Source: Oryzomicrobium sp. (GTDB lineage Bacteria; Pseudomonadota; Gammaproteobacteria; Burkholderiales; Rhodocyclaceae). Taken from it: DNA of 64,000 bases. The notes beneath the pieces are model-generated. The model was not told the DNA's origin and searched no databases. It worked only from the letters and a program-made list of their open reading frames with translations. The stretch is from positions 186,001 to 250,000 of the forward strand of contig NZ_JAJTBG010000002.1 of the NCBI RefSeq assembly GCF_021287045.1, in the 5' to 3' direction. Both the position numbers and the translations under genes were made by a program. This document shows positions 21,005-29,907 of this stretch, piece by piece (positions within the stretch are counted from its first letter, which is position 1; every line of letters starts with the position of its first letter).

Positions 21005-21969
21005 TGCTCCATCCCATCGACGAGTACGTCACAAAGTGCAGAGCTGATAGGCACGCCCACAGTTTTCTCTAGCCAGCCCCATTCTCCGTTTGGATTAATC
21101 TCAAGGAAGAAAAACCTGCCAGCATGCTCGACCAAGTCGATCGCACCAAACACGAGTCCCGCCCGAGTAACAAAATCCCTGCATAGCTGTTCGATCGGCT
21201 TGGGGATATCGGAGGTTTCGAACTTGACGTTTGCTTCTCGAGTGCGCCAGTCTAAAGTGGCTTCTCCTCGGGCGTCATCAATCGGGACAATCCTAACCGC
21301 GATTACATTGTCACCAATCACAGTAACGCGGTAGTCAATCTTGGGTGATAGCATCTGTTGGAAGATACTAGGTGCTAGAGAGAGAGCATCGTTGTCCAGC
21401 AGGTCCGCTGACGTGACGACGTTTGAGAAGACGAAGAAGTCTTGCTCCGGCTCCTCAATGAGCGGCGCGTAGAGCGCTTTGGCAACGATCCGGCCTCCTT
21501 CAGATTTGCAGAAGGCGCGGATTTCGTCACCTCGGTTTGAGACCATAGTTCTGGGTATGTCAAAACCCAATTCAGAGGCGAGTTGAAGTTGGCGGAGCTT
21601 ACTTTCCATCTGATCGCTCGCCGCTTGAGGGTTCACCCAGCGAACATTGCTTAGAAGCTCCAGAGCCTCTAAACAAGCGAACCACTGGTCACTCGCGAAT
21701 TTCTGAATTGCATCCGAGGGCCTGTGTTCCCTGGGAACGAAGTCAAATGGCTTTCCGGGACGCCTACACCAAATCGCAGTTACCCGTGATAGATCCAGGA
21801 CCTTTGTACCTTTGCCAATCAAGAGGCTTGGTCCTGGAAAACGAAATACGATTCCGTCTTGGGTCAGGTCTTCCGTGTTGATCCGTACGAATTCGGCATG
21901 ACGGGCTTTGAGCTCACGGACGACGAAGTCAACGGTGATGTCCCATTTGTTTGAGAGGATGAGGATCAT
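21001..21969 (-). CDS. MvdC/MvdD-like ATP-grasp peptide ligase
   Basis: 322-residue ATP-grasp enzyme of the group that forms ester or amide rings in graspetides. Family signatures: AIWCRRPGKP in the N-terminal domain, WVNPQAASDQMESKLRQLQLASELGFDIPRT, SPKIDYRVTVIGD in the ATP-binding region, and the metal-binding end FFLEINPNGEWGWLE. The full length is present. It starts nine bases after a small gene that could encode its precursor and overlaps the membrane protein gene, so the three are co-transcribed. RimK-like modification of another target is the main alternative. Confidence 0.88.
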   Translation of the reverse strand: MILILSNKWDITVDFVVRELKARHAEFVRINTEDLTQDGIVFRFPGPSLLIGKGTKVLDLSRVTAIWCRRPGKPFDFVPREHRPSDAIQKFASDQWFACLEALELLSNVRWVNPQAASDQMESKLRQLQLASELGFDIPRTMVSNRGDEIRAFCKSEGGRIVAKALYAPLIEEPEQDFFVFSNVVTSADLLDNDALSLAPSIFQQMLSPKIDYRVTVIGDNVIAVRIVPIDDARGEATLDWRTREANVKFETSDIPKPIEQLCRDFVTRAGLVFGAIDLVEHAGRFFFLEINPNGEWGWLEKTVGVPISSALCDVLVDGMEQ

Positions 21970-21978
21970 CAGTCTTGC

Positions 21979-22206
21979 CTAGCGCCACATCCGTCGGTCC
22001 TTATTATCTTCGCCCTTCTCGACGTCGGCTTTCTTAGTCATTGGGCCAGCCGTACCTGCTTGGTCGATGGCAAACGGGGCCTCAGCATGTCCGGTCCATC
22101 GGACCATGTCTTCAGTTTTGTCATAAACGTAGTCGGTATTCACACTGGAGCGCCCGGGAGAGAGGCAAGGCTTAGCAAAGCTAATCAGAAACGGAATTGT
22201 CGTCAT
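21979..22206 (-). CDS. Putative graspetide (ATP-grasp RiPP) precursor
   Basis: 75-residue peptide immediately upstream of the ATP-grasp ligase, with a good GGAG ribosome site. The N-terminal half is leader-like. The middle has YVYDKTEDMVRWTG, similar in style to the YDxxT..W segment of actinobacterial ATP-grasp target peptides. The C-terminus is rich in possible ring residues (Thr, Lys, Asp, Glu: TKKADVEKGEDNKDRR). No enzyme or membrane motif is present. The role is inferred from position, size and composition. Confidence 0.65.
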   Translation of the reverse strand: MTTIPFLISFAKPCLSPGRSSVNTDYVYDKTEDMVRWTGHAEAPFAIDQAGTAGPMTKKADVEKGEDNKDRRMWR

Positions 22207-22336
22207 TTCAACTTCTCCTGGCGTTTATCGATTGATGGTGCGAATCCACCAATAACTGCAATGCCCTGCAAATTATGGCGTTATCTTAATGGGTTCCAGA
22301 ATCAAAGTAATTCACGTCCCAGCAGACGTTGTCGCG

Positions 22337-24001
22337 CTACTTGGAAATCCAGTCCCATAGCCTCTCGAACCACCCCTTTTTCTCTGGAGGTCGTCGGTAC
22401 GAGCTCTGGTAGGCCGGTTGCGTGAGTTGAGGCTGTGGTCGTTGGGGCTGAGGTGCTGGTCTTGGACTCGGACTCGGCGGAGAGGGGGCTGCAGTTGGCT
22501 GAGATTGCACACTGCGCTGTGCCTTGCGGATATTGTCCAGAACGTTTTTGTTCGGTGAAGAAGGGGCGGCAGGTGCATTACTCGGCGGGCGCGCCGTCGT
22601 CTGCTGCCCCTTGATCTTGCCGAGCGCTTCCTGGTTGGAGCTCCTGGCCGGCGCGCTCTTCGTTGACCAGGGCGTTAATCGGAATTTGGCCTCGGCTTCC
22701 GTAATGACGGTCATCTGGCCATTGGTCGTCACGTTGACGGAGAGGTGCGAGTATTTGAGCTTCTTGTTCACGTAGGGCGGCTCCATCAGCCCGACCACAC
22801 TGATCCATTTGCCGGCCCACGAGTCATCGGGTTTTCTGGATAGCGCCGCAAGCCCTTCGGACCAAATCGAGACCTTGAATATCGATCCCTGCCATAGCCC
22901 GAAATTGAGGAAGATGTATGGCTTTCCCTTGGTCGTTTTGGCCTGCCTGACCTCAACGATGCGGCCGACCACCTCCACCTTGTCACCGACGCGGCGCAGG
23001 CAAGCCTCGTAGCTTGCCCCCGACAGGACGTCGTAAGCGCCCATATACCCGGGCTTCGGCCGACCTTCCTGCGGTTTGGCACCGATCTGGACGGCACCAG
23101 CAGGAATGTTCTTCCCGGCAAGGAAGTCCTCGAGGCTAGGTGTTTTCTCGATAGGCGCCAGGCACACCGCAGCGAAATGCTGGGCATGCTTGGCCAGCGC
23201 CGGCCTGCGCATCAGTTCCGAGAAGACAGACGACGAGGACGGGTCGATGTAGTCGCTCGCCCGGAACACGATCGCGTCCATCTCAGATTGGGTTTTGTCC
23301 CAGAGCCCCGCTTCTTCATTTAGGGCCTTGAGCGCCAGCCAGAGGGCGATGAGCGAGAACCGGTCCATCGTCGGCCCAAACGGATTTTTAGACTTCCGGT
23401 CCGGGTGCTGGAAGTTGATGTGGCCGAGTTCGGCGCTGCCGAGGTCGCGAATGTCCTCGACGAACATACCATCATAGTCGATGAGCTGGATCGCGCCGGT
23501 AGTACCCGAGACCATCATGTTGCCGGTCTGGATATCGCCGTGCGCCAGACGCTCCGTTTCGAGGAATTGGGAGAGCGCCAGGAGCGAATTCGGCAGATTC
23601 GCCAGAGCGCCTTTCTTCCCGTGGTTGTCCTCTAGGAATTCGCCGAGGGTCACCCCTTGCGCCCAGGCCATCTTGACGATGGGGTAAGGAGCGCCGTCGA
23701 CGCGGATGCCTTGGGGCTGAAACTGGAAGCCGAGGAAATACGGCGAATTGAGCTGCGCGAGACGGCGCGCGATCGCCTGGTAGCGTCGCTCAAGGCCCGG
23801 CGCCTCACGGTGGAAGCACCGTACTGCATATTTCTTGGGTCCGGTCTTGATCGTGTAGGTCAGGGCGAAGCCGCCGCTGATGGCCAGCGGCGTGCCCAGG
23901 CCGGTCGTGGTGACGATCCCCTTTTGCAGCTCCGGATCGGAGAGCAACTGCTGATGGGCAGTGAAGGCGTTGTTGTACTGCTCAAACGAGGGGTAGGCCA
24001 T
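22337..24001 (-). CDS. TerY-P triad protein kinase with OB-fold domain
   Basis: 554-residue protein kinase-like protein. The kinase core spans about 35-290: lysine strand KKYAVRCFHRE, catalytic loop HGDIQTGNMMV and the metal-binding DYDGMF. A central domain (about 330-430, VEVVGRIVEVRQAKTTKGKPYIFLNFG) looks like an OB fold. A long Pro/Gln-rich linker and the terminal WFERLWDWISK follow. It overlaps the PP2C gene by 20 bases. Kinase, PP2C and vWA together form the TerY-P triad described in stress-response and DNA-processing contexts. Confidence 0.87.
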   Translation of the reverse strand: MAYPSFEQYNNAFTAHQQLLSDPELQKGIVTTTGLGTPLAISGGFALTYTIKTGPKKYAVRCFHREAPGLERRYQAIARRLAQLNSPYFLGFQFQPQGIRVDGAPYPIVKMAWAQGVTLGEFLEDNHGKKGALANLPNSLLALSQFLETERLAHGDIQTGNMMVSGTTGAIQLIDYDGMFVEDIRDLGSAELGHINFQHPDRKSKNPFGPTMDRFSLIALWLALKALNEEAGLWDKTQSEMDAIVFRASDYIDPSSSSVFSELMRRPALAKHAQHFAAVCLAPIEKTPSLEDFLAGKNIPAGAVQIGAKPQEGRPKPGYMGAYDVLSGASYEACLRRVGDKVEVVGRIVEVRQAKTTKGKPYIFLNFGLWQGSIFKVSIWSEGLAALSRKPDDSWAGKWISVVGLMEPPYVNKKLKYSHLSVNVTTNGQMTVITEAEAKFRLTPWSTKSAPARSSNQEALGKIKGQQTTARPPSNAPAAPSSPNKNVLDNIRKAQRSVQSQPTAAPSPPSPSPRPAPQPQRPQPQLTQPAYQSSYRRPPEKKGWFERLWDWISK

Positions 24002-24737
24002 CGGGCTCCCCTCCCTGATCGAACGCTACGATGAGCAAGGTTGAGTCATCGACGCGCATGCGGCCGGCGGCCCGTTCCTCGACGACCAAAGCAATCAGAT
24101 CTTCTTCCGTCGCCAGGGCGAGCAGCTTGGCTAGCCCGTCGCCGCCTGACTGTGTTTGTCGCAGCAGCCATTCCCCCAGGGCATCGGTGACGCAAACCAG
24201 GTACGGATTGGTCAGCATACCGAGCTCGAAGTGCCTTCCTCGCATCGTCCAGAAATCCGCATCGGACACGAACCCATTGTGCTCGGGAAGGGTCGCAAAT
24301 AGTGTCGGGCGTTCCTTGAAGCGTTCCGGATCGGAGAATGGCCAGCTGGCCACAAGTTTGTCGCCGTCGGCTAGCACCGCGAGGCTGTCGCCGACGGCCA
24401 GGACTTCGATGGTTTGATTCCCGGGGATGTGCTGAATGCCAAGCAGCGTCGAGAAGCTGCCCCGCTCGTAGGAGGCTTGCCGAGACCAGGACATGGACTC
24501 GAAATCGTGGCGCGAAACATAGTCGGCTACGGCTCCGGCGAGCCAGTCGGGCGTTACGGCGGGATCGGCGACGAACTTATCCGCCAGGATCTGTGCCCAG
24601 ACCGACGAGTTGAACGACTCGCTGGCGCCGTCGCACAGTGCCAGCGCACCGCGCGCCGCATCGAACACGCGCCGGTCTTCGTTGATGTCGCTACCGAGCG
24701 GATCCTTGGGGCAACTGCCCTCGAACAGCAGTCTCAT
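23982..24737 (-). CDS. PP2C-type protein phosphatase (TerY-P triad)
   Basis: 251-residue PP2C-fold phosphatase. Metal-binding aspartates appear in GSDINEDRRVF, ALCDGAS, VLAVGDSLAVL and near the end in RVDDSTLLIV. It probably reverses phosphorylation by the kinase encoded next. Longer in-frame starts run into the vWA gene. The ATG at 24737, seven bases after the vWA stop, is preferred. Confidence 0.88.
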   Translation of the reverse strand: MRLLFEGSCPKDPLGSDINEDRRVFDAARGALALCDGASESFNSSVWAQILADKFVADPAVTPDWLAGAVADYVSRHDFESMSWSRQASYERGSFSTLLGIQHIPGNQTIEVLAVGDSLAVLADGDKLVASWPFSDPERFKERPTLFATLPEHNGFVSDADFWTMRGRHFELGMLTNPYLVCVTDALGEWLLRQTQSGGDGLAKLLALATEEDLIALVVEERAAGRMRVDDSTLLIVAFDQGGEPDGLPLV

Positions 24738-24744
24738 AGAGGGC

Positions 24745-25578
24745 TCAGCGCAGCTGCGAAGCCCTCGTTCCGATGTCGAAGAAGTCGACGATTTCCGGCG
24801 CCTCGGCGTTGAACATGAACCCGCGCGACTCGTTACCGACCGTGTGACCCTTTTGTTGAGCGAACCCGATGAGATGTGCGGGAAGTTGGCTGGACATGCG
24901 GAAAAGCATCTTGGCGTAGGCGTCAGGCAGGCCAGATTCGCCAGCCGGGAAGCGGATGGCATCGGTACCGAGACTGCTGACGTGGATGTTGAGGATTAGC
25001 ACCTCGCCATCATTAGTACGGATCTGGCCCAAGTGCGTGGCGATTTCCTCCGGGTCCCCGTCGGTCGATTCGCCGTCGGTCACGTGCAGGACCGTGGGCG
25101 GGTAGCAGTCGGGATGGGCATCGCACCAGACGACGAGCTCTTCGGCTGCTCGGGTCAGGGCCTCACGCATCGGCGTGCCGCCGCTGGCCTTGGGCTCGAA
25201 CCACACGGGAAATTTGACGGAGGTCTCCAGGATGCCGCCGGCGCCGTCGTCCATCTTCCTCTTGCGGTCTTCGACGCGCACCGGGTTCTGCTCGATGGCG
25301 GAGATGGGGTTGAGGACCGTCGTACCGAGGGCACCGGAGAAGCCGTTTCCAACCTCGTTGCCGCCATAGCCGAGAACACCAATTTCGAAATAGTCGCGGA
25401 CGCCTTCGGCCTTGGTGCAGCGGGTGACGAGATTCATCAGTGTCCGGTTGAGGGCATCGGCGACGAACTCGGCCTTGCTCTTACCGGATGACATCTTGTC
25501 GGACATCGAGCCGGATTGATCCACAACGAACAGGAATGCCGTCGGATTACCGCGGCTGATCTGCGCTTCATAGGTCAT
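24745..25578 (-). CDS. TerY-like von Willebrand factor A protein
   Basis: 277-residue single vWA domain with a complete MIDAS site: DQSGSMS near residue 20, the threonine in SGGTPMREAL and the aspartate in HVTDGESTDGD. It resembles TerY, the vWA component of the TerY-P triad, and lies first in the operon before PP2C and kinase. ATG at 25578 has GGGGAG upstream. The preceding 310 bases hold no gene, so the operon promoter is probably there. Confidence 0.9.
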   Translation of the reverse strand: MTYEAQISRGNPTAFLFVVDQSGSMSDKMSSGKSKAEFVADALNRTLMNLVTRCTKAEGVRDYFEIGVLGYGGNEVGNGFSGALGTTVLNPISAIEQNPVRVEDRKRKMDDGAGGILETSVKFPVWFEPKASGGTPMREALTRAAEELVVWCDAHPDCYPPTVLHVTDGESTDGDPEEIATHLGQIRTNDGEVLILNIHVSSLGTDAIRFPAGESGLPDAYAKMLFRMSSQLPAHLIGFAQQKGHTVGNESRGFMFNAEAPEIVDFFDIGTRASQLR

Positions 25579-25888
25579 CGTTTCCACTCCCCCTCTAGTT
25601 TGTCGGCTACCCAGGTGGGTCGCACGAATGTCGGATGTTGTCGCTTTGCACTGTCTTTTGAGCCGATCCAGTCTCTGCAAAGCGCGAGTGGGGTCCAAAT
25701 GGCATACAGTTTGCACAACGTCATAGAGCGGAAACTTTACCAGAATTGCCCTGCGCGAGCCGCATCGGAGCAGGCCTCAGCCAAAAGTAATAGCAAGATG
25801 ACATGCTGCTGGCGAATCTCTTCTGCACGTGTTGCAAGCTATTGAAGCGTTAGGTAGCCCTTGGCTGCTTTGAAGTTACACGAGCAGA
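25579..25888. other. Intergenic region upstream of the TerY-P operon
   Basis: No gene is supported in these 310 bases. Both flanking genes are on the minus strand, so it holds the promoter of the vWA-PP2C-kinase operon and the end of the metallopeptidase transcript. I see no convincing terminator stem with a T tract. Confidence 0.5.
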
Positions 25889-26350
25889 TTACAGGTTGTC
25901 TATCTCATGCGCCCTGGCGTCGATCTCCAATGGGGCTTGGTCGTAGCCGATAGTGAAGATTTGCCGAAGGTATTCCGACAGAAAGCCGGCAATGGAGCCA
26001 GCCTGCTCGTATTGGAAGACGTGACGGAACTCGTGAGAAAGGAGTCTCACTGTTGCCCGTTCCTCGCGGATATAGATTCCATGGCCGAGCGTCAGGCCAT
26101 TAAAGCGCTCGCTGAGGAACCCTGCAGCGGCGCAAGCCGCTTGTAGTGCAGGATCATCTGGTAAAGGAATACTCTGAACCAGGGAGACGCGAATAAGCTC
26201 TGGGCGCTGTACTCCGACACGTCTCCCTACGTCGAGCAGTGTTTTGTCGAGCGCCAAACCACCCTTGGCAATCACCAGCGATTGTTCCTCGGCCCACTGG
26301 GTCGCCTTCGGAAGCAGCACCGGCAAGTCGGCCATGAGATCAACTGTCAC
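25889..26350 (-). CDS. Metallopeptidase-like protein (HEFRH motif)
   Basis: 153-residue protein with one zinc-peptidase signature, RLLSHEFRHVFQYEQAG (about residues 102-118). A later acidic stretch, PLEIDARAHEIDNL, could supply the third ligand. This is the arrangement of small gluzincin-like proteins such as the DUF4157 type. Start is GTG at 26350, which overlaps the stop of the HEPN-like gene (GTGA), or ATG at 26335. It is probably co-translated with that gene. Confidence 0.72.
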   Translation of the reverse strand: MTVDLMADLPVLLPKATQWAEEQSLVIAKGGLALDKTLLDVGRRVGVQRPELIRVSLVQSIPLPDDPALQAACAAAGFLSERFNGLTLGHGIYIREERATVRLLSHEFRHVFQYEQAGSIAGFLSEYLRQIFTIGYDQAPLEIDARAHEIDNL

Positions 26351-27063
26351 AACACCTCCCTCTCTTCCTGTGCCCCCATACTACGCGTTGGTCCATAAAG
26401 TACCGCCACGATCTGCTCTTCAAACCAACCCGCAAACTTTTCTGCCTCGCCAATTGCTGCAAGCAGTTGCTCTTCCGAAATATGCACGGTTGGAAGTAAA
26501 AATCGAGGCGAGTCCTCGCTGTCGTCCAACAAAAGACCGGCCTCCCTTTCGTTAAGGAAAAAGGGTTTTCGGAGCTTCTGAAGATCATCGTCGGAATAGC
26601 AGGTCCAGTTACTTGTAATCGACGGTGGGTGCTGCACCACGTTCCTTGCGAGGATGATTTCCTCAAGCAGCTTGAGGTCCGCCGGGCACGAGCTAAAGTC
26701 GATCCCGAACTGCTGCTCGAAGTGGGCCCCGTACCCGGCAATCTTCCCTTGCTTTTTGAAGACCTTCTTCTTCAGTTCCACATCGACTTGCCTCCCGCTT
26801 TGGTGCACCCAGGACTCGAAATAGAGGTGCAGCGACCCGGCAAGCATGGATACGCACGAGTACGCGAGCACATGTAGAGACTCGTCCGCTTCGATCCACT
26901 CAGCAAGGAAGGCCGGTTCGCCGTCTTCGCTGTACGGCGGTTCAAATGGTTCTTCTTGGTCGTCGATCTTTCGCTTCCGCTCGACGAAAGACCCGGCAGC
27001 CATCCCATAAAACTGGCGCAAGAACCGGGTACGCTCACTGAAAAAGAAAAGGACATCCACCAT
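26347..27063 (-). CDS. HEPN-like protein
   Basis: 238-residue mainly helical protein. It carries LLEEIILARNVVQHPP (about 135-150), which fits the RX4H catalytic signature of HEPN ribonuclease domains. Upstream helices (LAYSCVSMLAGSLHLYFESWV) complete a plausible four-helix bundle. It is the first gene of a two-gene unit with the HEFRH protein. A toxin or abortive-infection role is possible but unproven. Confidence 0.68.
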   Translation of the reverse strand: MVDVLFFFSERTRFLRQFYGMAAGSFVERKRKIDDQEEPFEPPYSEDGEPAFLAEWIEADESLHVLAYSCVSMLAGSLHLYFESWVHQSGRQVDVELKKKVFKKQGKIAGYGAHFEQQFGIDFSSCPADLKLLEEIILARNVVQHPPSITSNWTCYSDDDLQKLRKPFFLNEREAGLLLDDSEDSPRFLLPTVHISEEQLLAAIGEAEKFAGWFEEQIVAVLYGPTRSMGAQEEREVL

Positions 27064-27206
27064 CGCCTCCCGCCCGATGGGGCAGCATTTGTGTCAATCA
27101 GTCGATTTTACGATGGCATAACGTCAGTGCCGACGATCATGGGCATCGGGGTGTCGTTCGATAGTATGATTTAATGCGGTTGTCACACCCCTGGAGTGAA
27201 GCTCAC

Positions 27207-27680
27207 ATGGCACCGAGGAAACCGTATTGGGTAGGAGAGCACCCTTCTACAGCAAAGCGCTGGCAAGGCTTCGAATCGGGCGCGCTACTCAACCTTGGAG
27301 CCTACGGTGAGCGCCTATTCCGCTTATATCGACGCTACGTCAAGCAGTGGAACGACATCGAGCTTGATCACTCCCGCAGCCTTGCTGAACATACTCACCG
27401 AGTCTGCGACGCAGGTGTGGTTGGCTCCAGCGAGAAATTTATCCTTCAGTTCAGCCAGGAACGCGATCATGGCTGGCTGCTAGAAATTCCCTTTGCTCGG
27501 GGGTTCAAAAAATATTATCCGGGCGGGTCGACTGGCCTTAATTCCTTGCGTTCAGTAGCTGACATCAAGCACTCCCTCATTCACTGGCGCGGCAATGGCC
27601 GTGAACAATTTGATCAGTGGCTTGTGCGGGAAGAGTCAGAAAATCAGGCTAAGGGCGAGTGGACGGAGTACAAGGCATAG
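27207..27680 (+). CDS. Hypothetical protein
   Basis: 157-residue soluble protein of unknown function. It is rich in aromatic and charged residues (YWVGEHPSTAKRWQGF, LFRLYRRYVKQWNDIELDHSRSLAEHTHRVC). It is divergent from the HEPN gene. ATG at 27207 has GGAGTGAAG ten bases before it. An in-frame ATG at 27174 would add 11 residues. No known domain recognised. Confidence 0.62.
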   Translation: MAPRKPYWVGEHPSTAKRWQGFESGALLNLGAYGERLFRLYRRYVKQWNDIELDHSRSLAEHTHRVCDAGVVGSSEKFILQFSQERDHGWLLEIPFARGFKKYYPGGSTGLNSLRSVADIKHSLIHWRGNGREQFDQWLVREESENQAKGEWTEYKA

Positions 27681-27964
27681 CCATCGCCCCCTCTTCCCGG
27701 CCAGCCGAGGCGCTAGGAATTTATGGCCCCTTCCTTCTCGCCTGCTTTCCGAGAAGTGCGCCTTTTTTACTAGAGGACGGAGGATATACGGTCACTCGGC
27801 CAGAATTCCAGTGCAACGACCGTTGACCGACTGCCTGCGGCCGTTGGTAGCCACCTCTTAGTAGGCTGATTGTTCCGGAGTCCACTCGACGTCGGCAGCG
27901 GCATTAATGGTCAGAGCTGGCCTAAGGAATGGAAAATTCCACTAGCTTTTATTGATTTCCGTCT
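27681..27964. other. Gene-free stretch
   Basis: Nothing with a convincing start, ribosome site or product is visible between the convergent genes on either side. Confidence 0.4.
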
Positions 27965-28579
27965 TCAGCCCTGTGACGACGAATGGCTGGCAACGATCGA
28001 AACCGTGTTCGCCATGAGCCGGCAACGCATCGCTTCATGGAACGTCTGGTTGAAAAAAGGCGTGAGGGGCCGCCGCTCAAAGCGCTCATGCTCCTTGATG
28101 ACCTCATCGTGATCGGCGCCACCGAGATGGAGATGATAGTGGAGGTAACCATATAGCCGCGGGGTAGTCTCGACCTGCAGGCCCAATCGGTCTCTGGCGT
28201 AGTTCCTGGCCAGTTTCTCATCGGTCATCACTGCAATGCTTCGGATGCGATAGGCCGTCGCAATACACGAAAGCTCGCCTGAACTGAGCCGACCAGGCGC
28301 TTTGGAGGAAATCGCAAGCAGGTCATCCAAGCTGCATTCCTGGACGGGGAAGCGGCCTGCGGCGCGCTCGTTGCGCAGCCGCGTCATAAGGGTTTGTTGT
28401 TCTGTCGTGATGTTGGAGCGAGGTTTTTGCAAGCACTCGTACAGCACAACAGGCGTCACACAAAAGTGAAGTTTGGCCTGGATAGCTGCCTGGTTGATTC
28501 GTAAGGAGGACAGCATGTTCCAGATGGCGCAGGTATCGACGACTGAGACAGACGCAAAACGGGCCGGGTCATAGCTCAT
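27965..28579 (-). CDS. PIN-like domain toxin candidate
   Basis: 204-residue protein with the PIN layout. VVDTCAIWNMLSS supplies the first aspartate, LYECL gives an acidic residue after the second strand, LSSGELSCIATAYRI contains the central glutamate, and VMTDEKLARNYA contributes the last aspartates. PIN proteins are RNases and common type II toxins. The ATG at 28579 lies inside the end of the XRE-ImmA gene (11-base overlap), so the two are translated together. Confidence 0.8.
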   Translation of the reverse strand: MSYDPARFASVSVVDTCAIWNMLSSLRINQAAIQAKLHFCVTPVVLYECLQKPRSNITTEQQTLMTRLRNERAAGRFPVQECSLDDLLAISSKAPGRLSSGELSCIATAYRIRSIAVMTDEKLARNYARDRLGLQVETTPRLYGYLHYHLHLGGADHDEVIKEHERFERRPLTPFFNQTFHEAMRCRLMANTVSIVASHSSSQG

Positions 28580-29723
28580 TGACGATGCTCCGGCCGTAAA
28601 GAATGGAGATTTCGCGTGTCTCCCTGTGGTCAGCAAGCAAGGCCTCGCCCAAGCGGCCGGCCGAGATCAGGCCCCGCTGATGCGCCTCGAAGCAAAGGCC
28701 GACGTAGTAGTCTGACAAGCCTCGTTCGAGTAGTTGCTTGCGCCTGTTGACCTGCACTTCAGTGAGGTAGTCCGGCGCTTCTGGATCAACCTTGTCAGCC
28801 ATGGGAACCCGTACCGAACGAATCAGTTTGGCAGTATCCTGGTTGATACGCTGTGCGGTCAGAAGCGCGAATGATAGGGCTTCCGTGCTGACCTTCAGTG
28901 CCTGCGCCCAGTGCACCGCCTGCTGTGTGTCCCAGCGATGAACGTTTGGCAGATGCTCCGGAGGCATCAAGTAGCAGGAGGCGAATCGGTTTGCCCGAAG
29001 TTCTTTCAGGTCCTGTTGGTCATATCTTGAGCTGCCACGCAGGTAGGACACGCTGGCTGCGTCGGACGAGTCAAAAATGGCATGAGCTGCCTCGTGGCTG
29101 ACAGAGAAACGTTGCCTGTAAATATCATCGTCATAATTCACCAGGATGCAATGCCCGGCGATTGGGTGCTCAATGTACAGGCCTGAAATCTCGGAGGTCG
29201 CTAGCCGACGCCGAAAGATGTGAAGCCCTATCCGGCGGAAATCTGCATAGACGTCCAAAGGGATCTGGGCTCCGTGATGGCCTAATGCTTGTCGCAGTGC
29301 TGCTGCGGCCTTCGGCCCTTGGATTTTGTGGAGGTCGTTGGGGGAAGGCTCAAAAGCGAATGGCGTGTGCTGAAAGCCCATCTCCTTTTGGAGCGTGGCC
29401 TCGATCTCACATAGAAACAAGAACTCCTGAATAGCCCGCCGGTCGTTGGGCGTGAAGGTCTCACCGTGCCTGCGGTAGAGGATGTCGGTCTGCTTGAACG
29501 GCTCAGGTCGTGATGGGTCTATGAAATCCCGAAAATCCCTGGCGTAGTAGTTGGCCAGGATCAGCAATTCATCACCGGAAGGCGCTTCCGATCCGTTCTC
29601 GAGGATGGCTAATCGCTCAGGCGCAATGCCTGTATCCGCACTGACAGTCTCGACTGATAAGGCTTGTAGGTTTCTTGCCTGTGCCAGGCGAGAAGCGATG
29701 AGCTTCGGATTAATGCTGCTCAT
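28569..29723 (-). CDS. XRE family HTH with ImmA/IrrE peptidase domain
   Basis: 384-residue protein. An N-terminal Cro/C1-type helix-turn-helix (about 10-65) is joined to an ImmA/IrrE zinc peptidase-like domain (SVSHEAAHAIFD, about 200-215, then RANRFASCYLMPPE). Such proteins repress mobile-element or toxin genes and can cleave repressors. The downstream PIN gene overlaps its end, giving a toxin-antitoxin-like pair. An upstream promoter is expected in the 180 bases before 29908. Confidence 0.88.
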   Translation of the reverse strand: MSSINPKLIASRLAQARNLQALSVETVSADTGIAPERLAILENGSEAPSGDELLILANYYARDFRDFIDPSRPEPFKQTDILYRRHGETFTPNDRRAIQEFLFLCEIEATLQKEMGFQHTPFAFEPSPNDLHKIQGPKAAAALRQALGHHGAQIPLDVYADFRRIGLHIFRRRLATSEISGLYIEHPIAGHCILVNYDDDIYRQRFSVSHEAAHAIFDSSDAASVSYLRGSSRYDQQDLKELRANRFASCYLMPPEHLPNVHRWDTQQAVHWAQALKVSTEALSFALLTAQRINQDTAKLIRSVRVPMADKVDPEAPDYLTEVQVNRRKQLLERGLSDYYVGLCFEAHQRGLISAGRLGEALLADHRETREISILYGRSIVNEL

Positions 29724-29907
29724 GGCAGGCCAAAGAACTTAGCGATAAGGAAGCGCACGATAATGACATCGTGAAGTCTCTGCTGCAACAGATGCGGAGC
29801 GGCATCCCTCCGAACCATTGTCCATCAATACCTGCAAGGCTATAGTTCCCAATCCACCGCTAGGTTCCCGTTCGGCCGCAGTAACGCGAACGGGACCCAT
29901 GCTTGCG

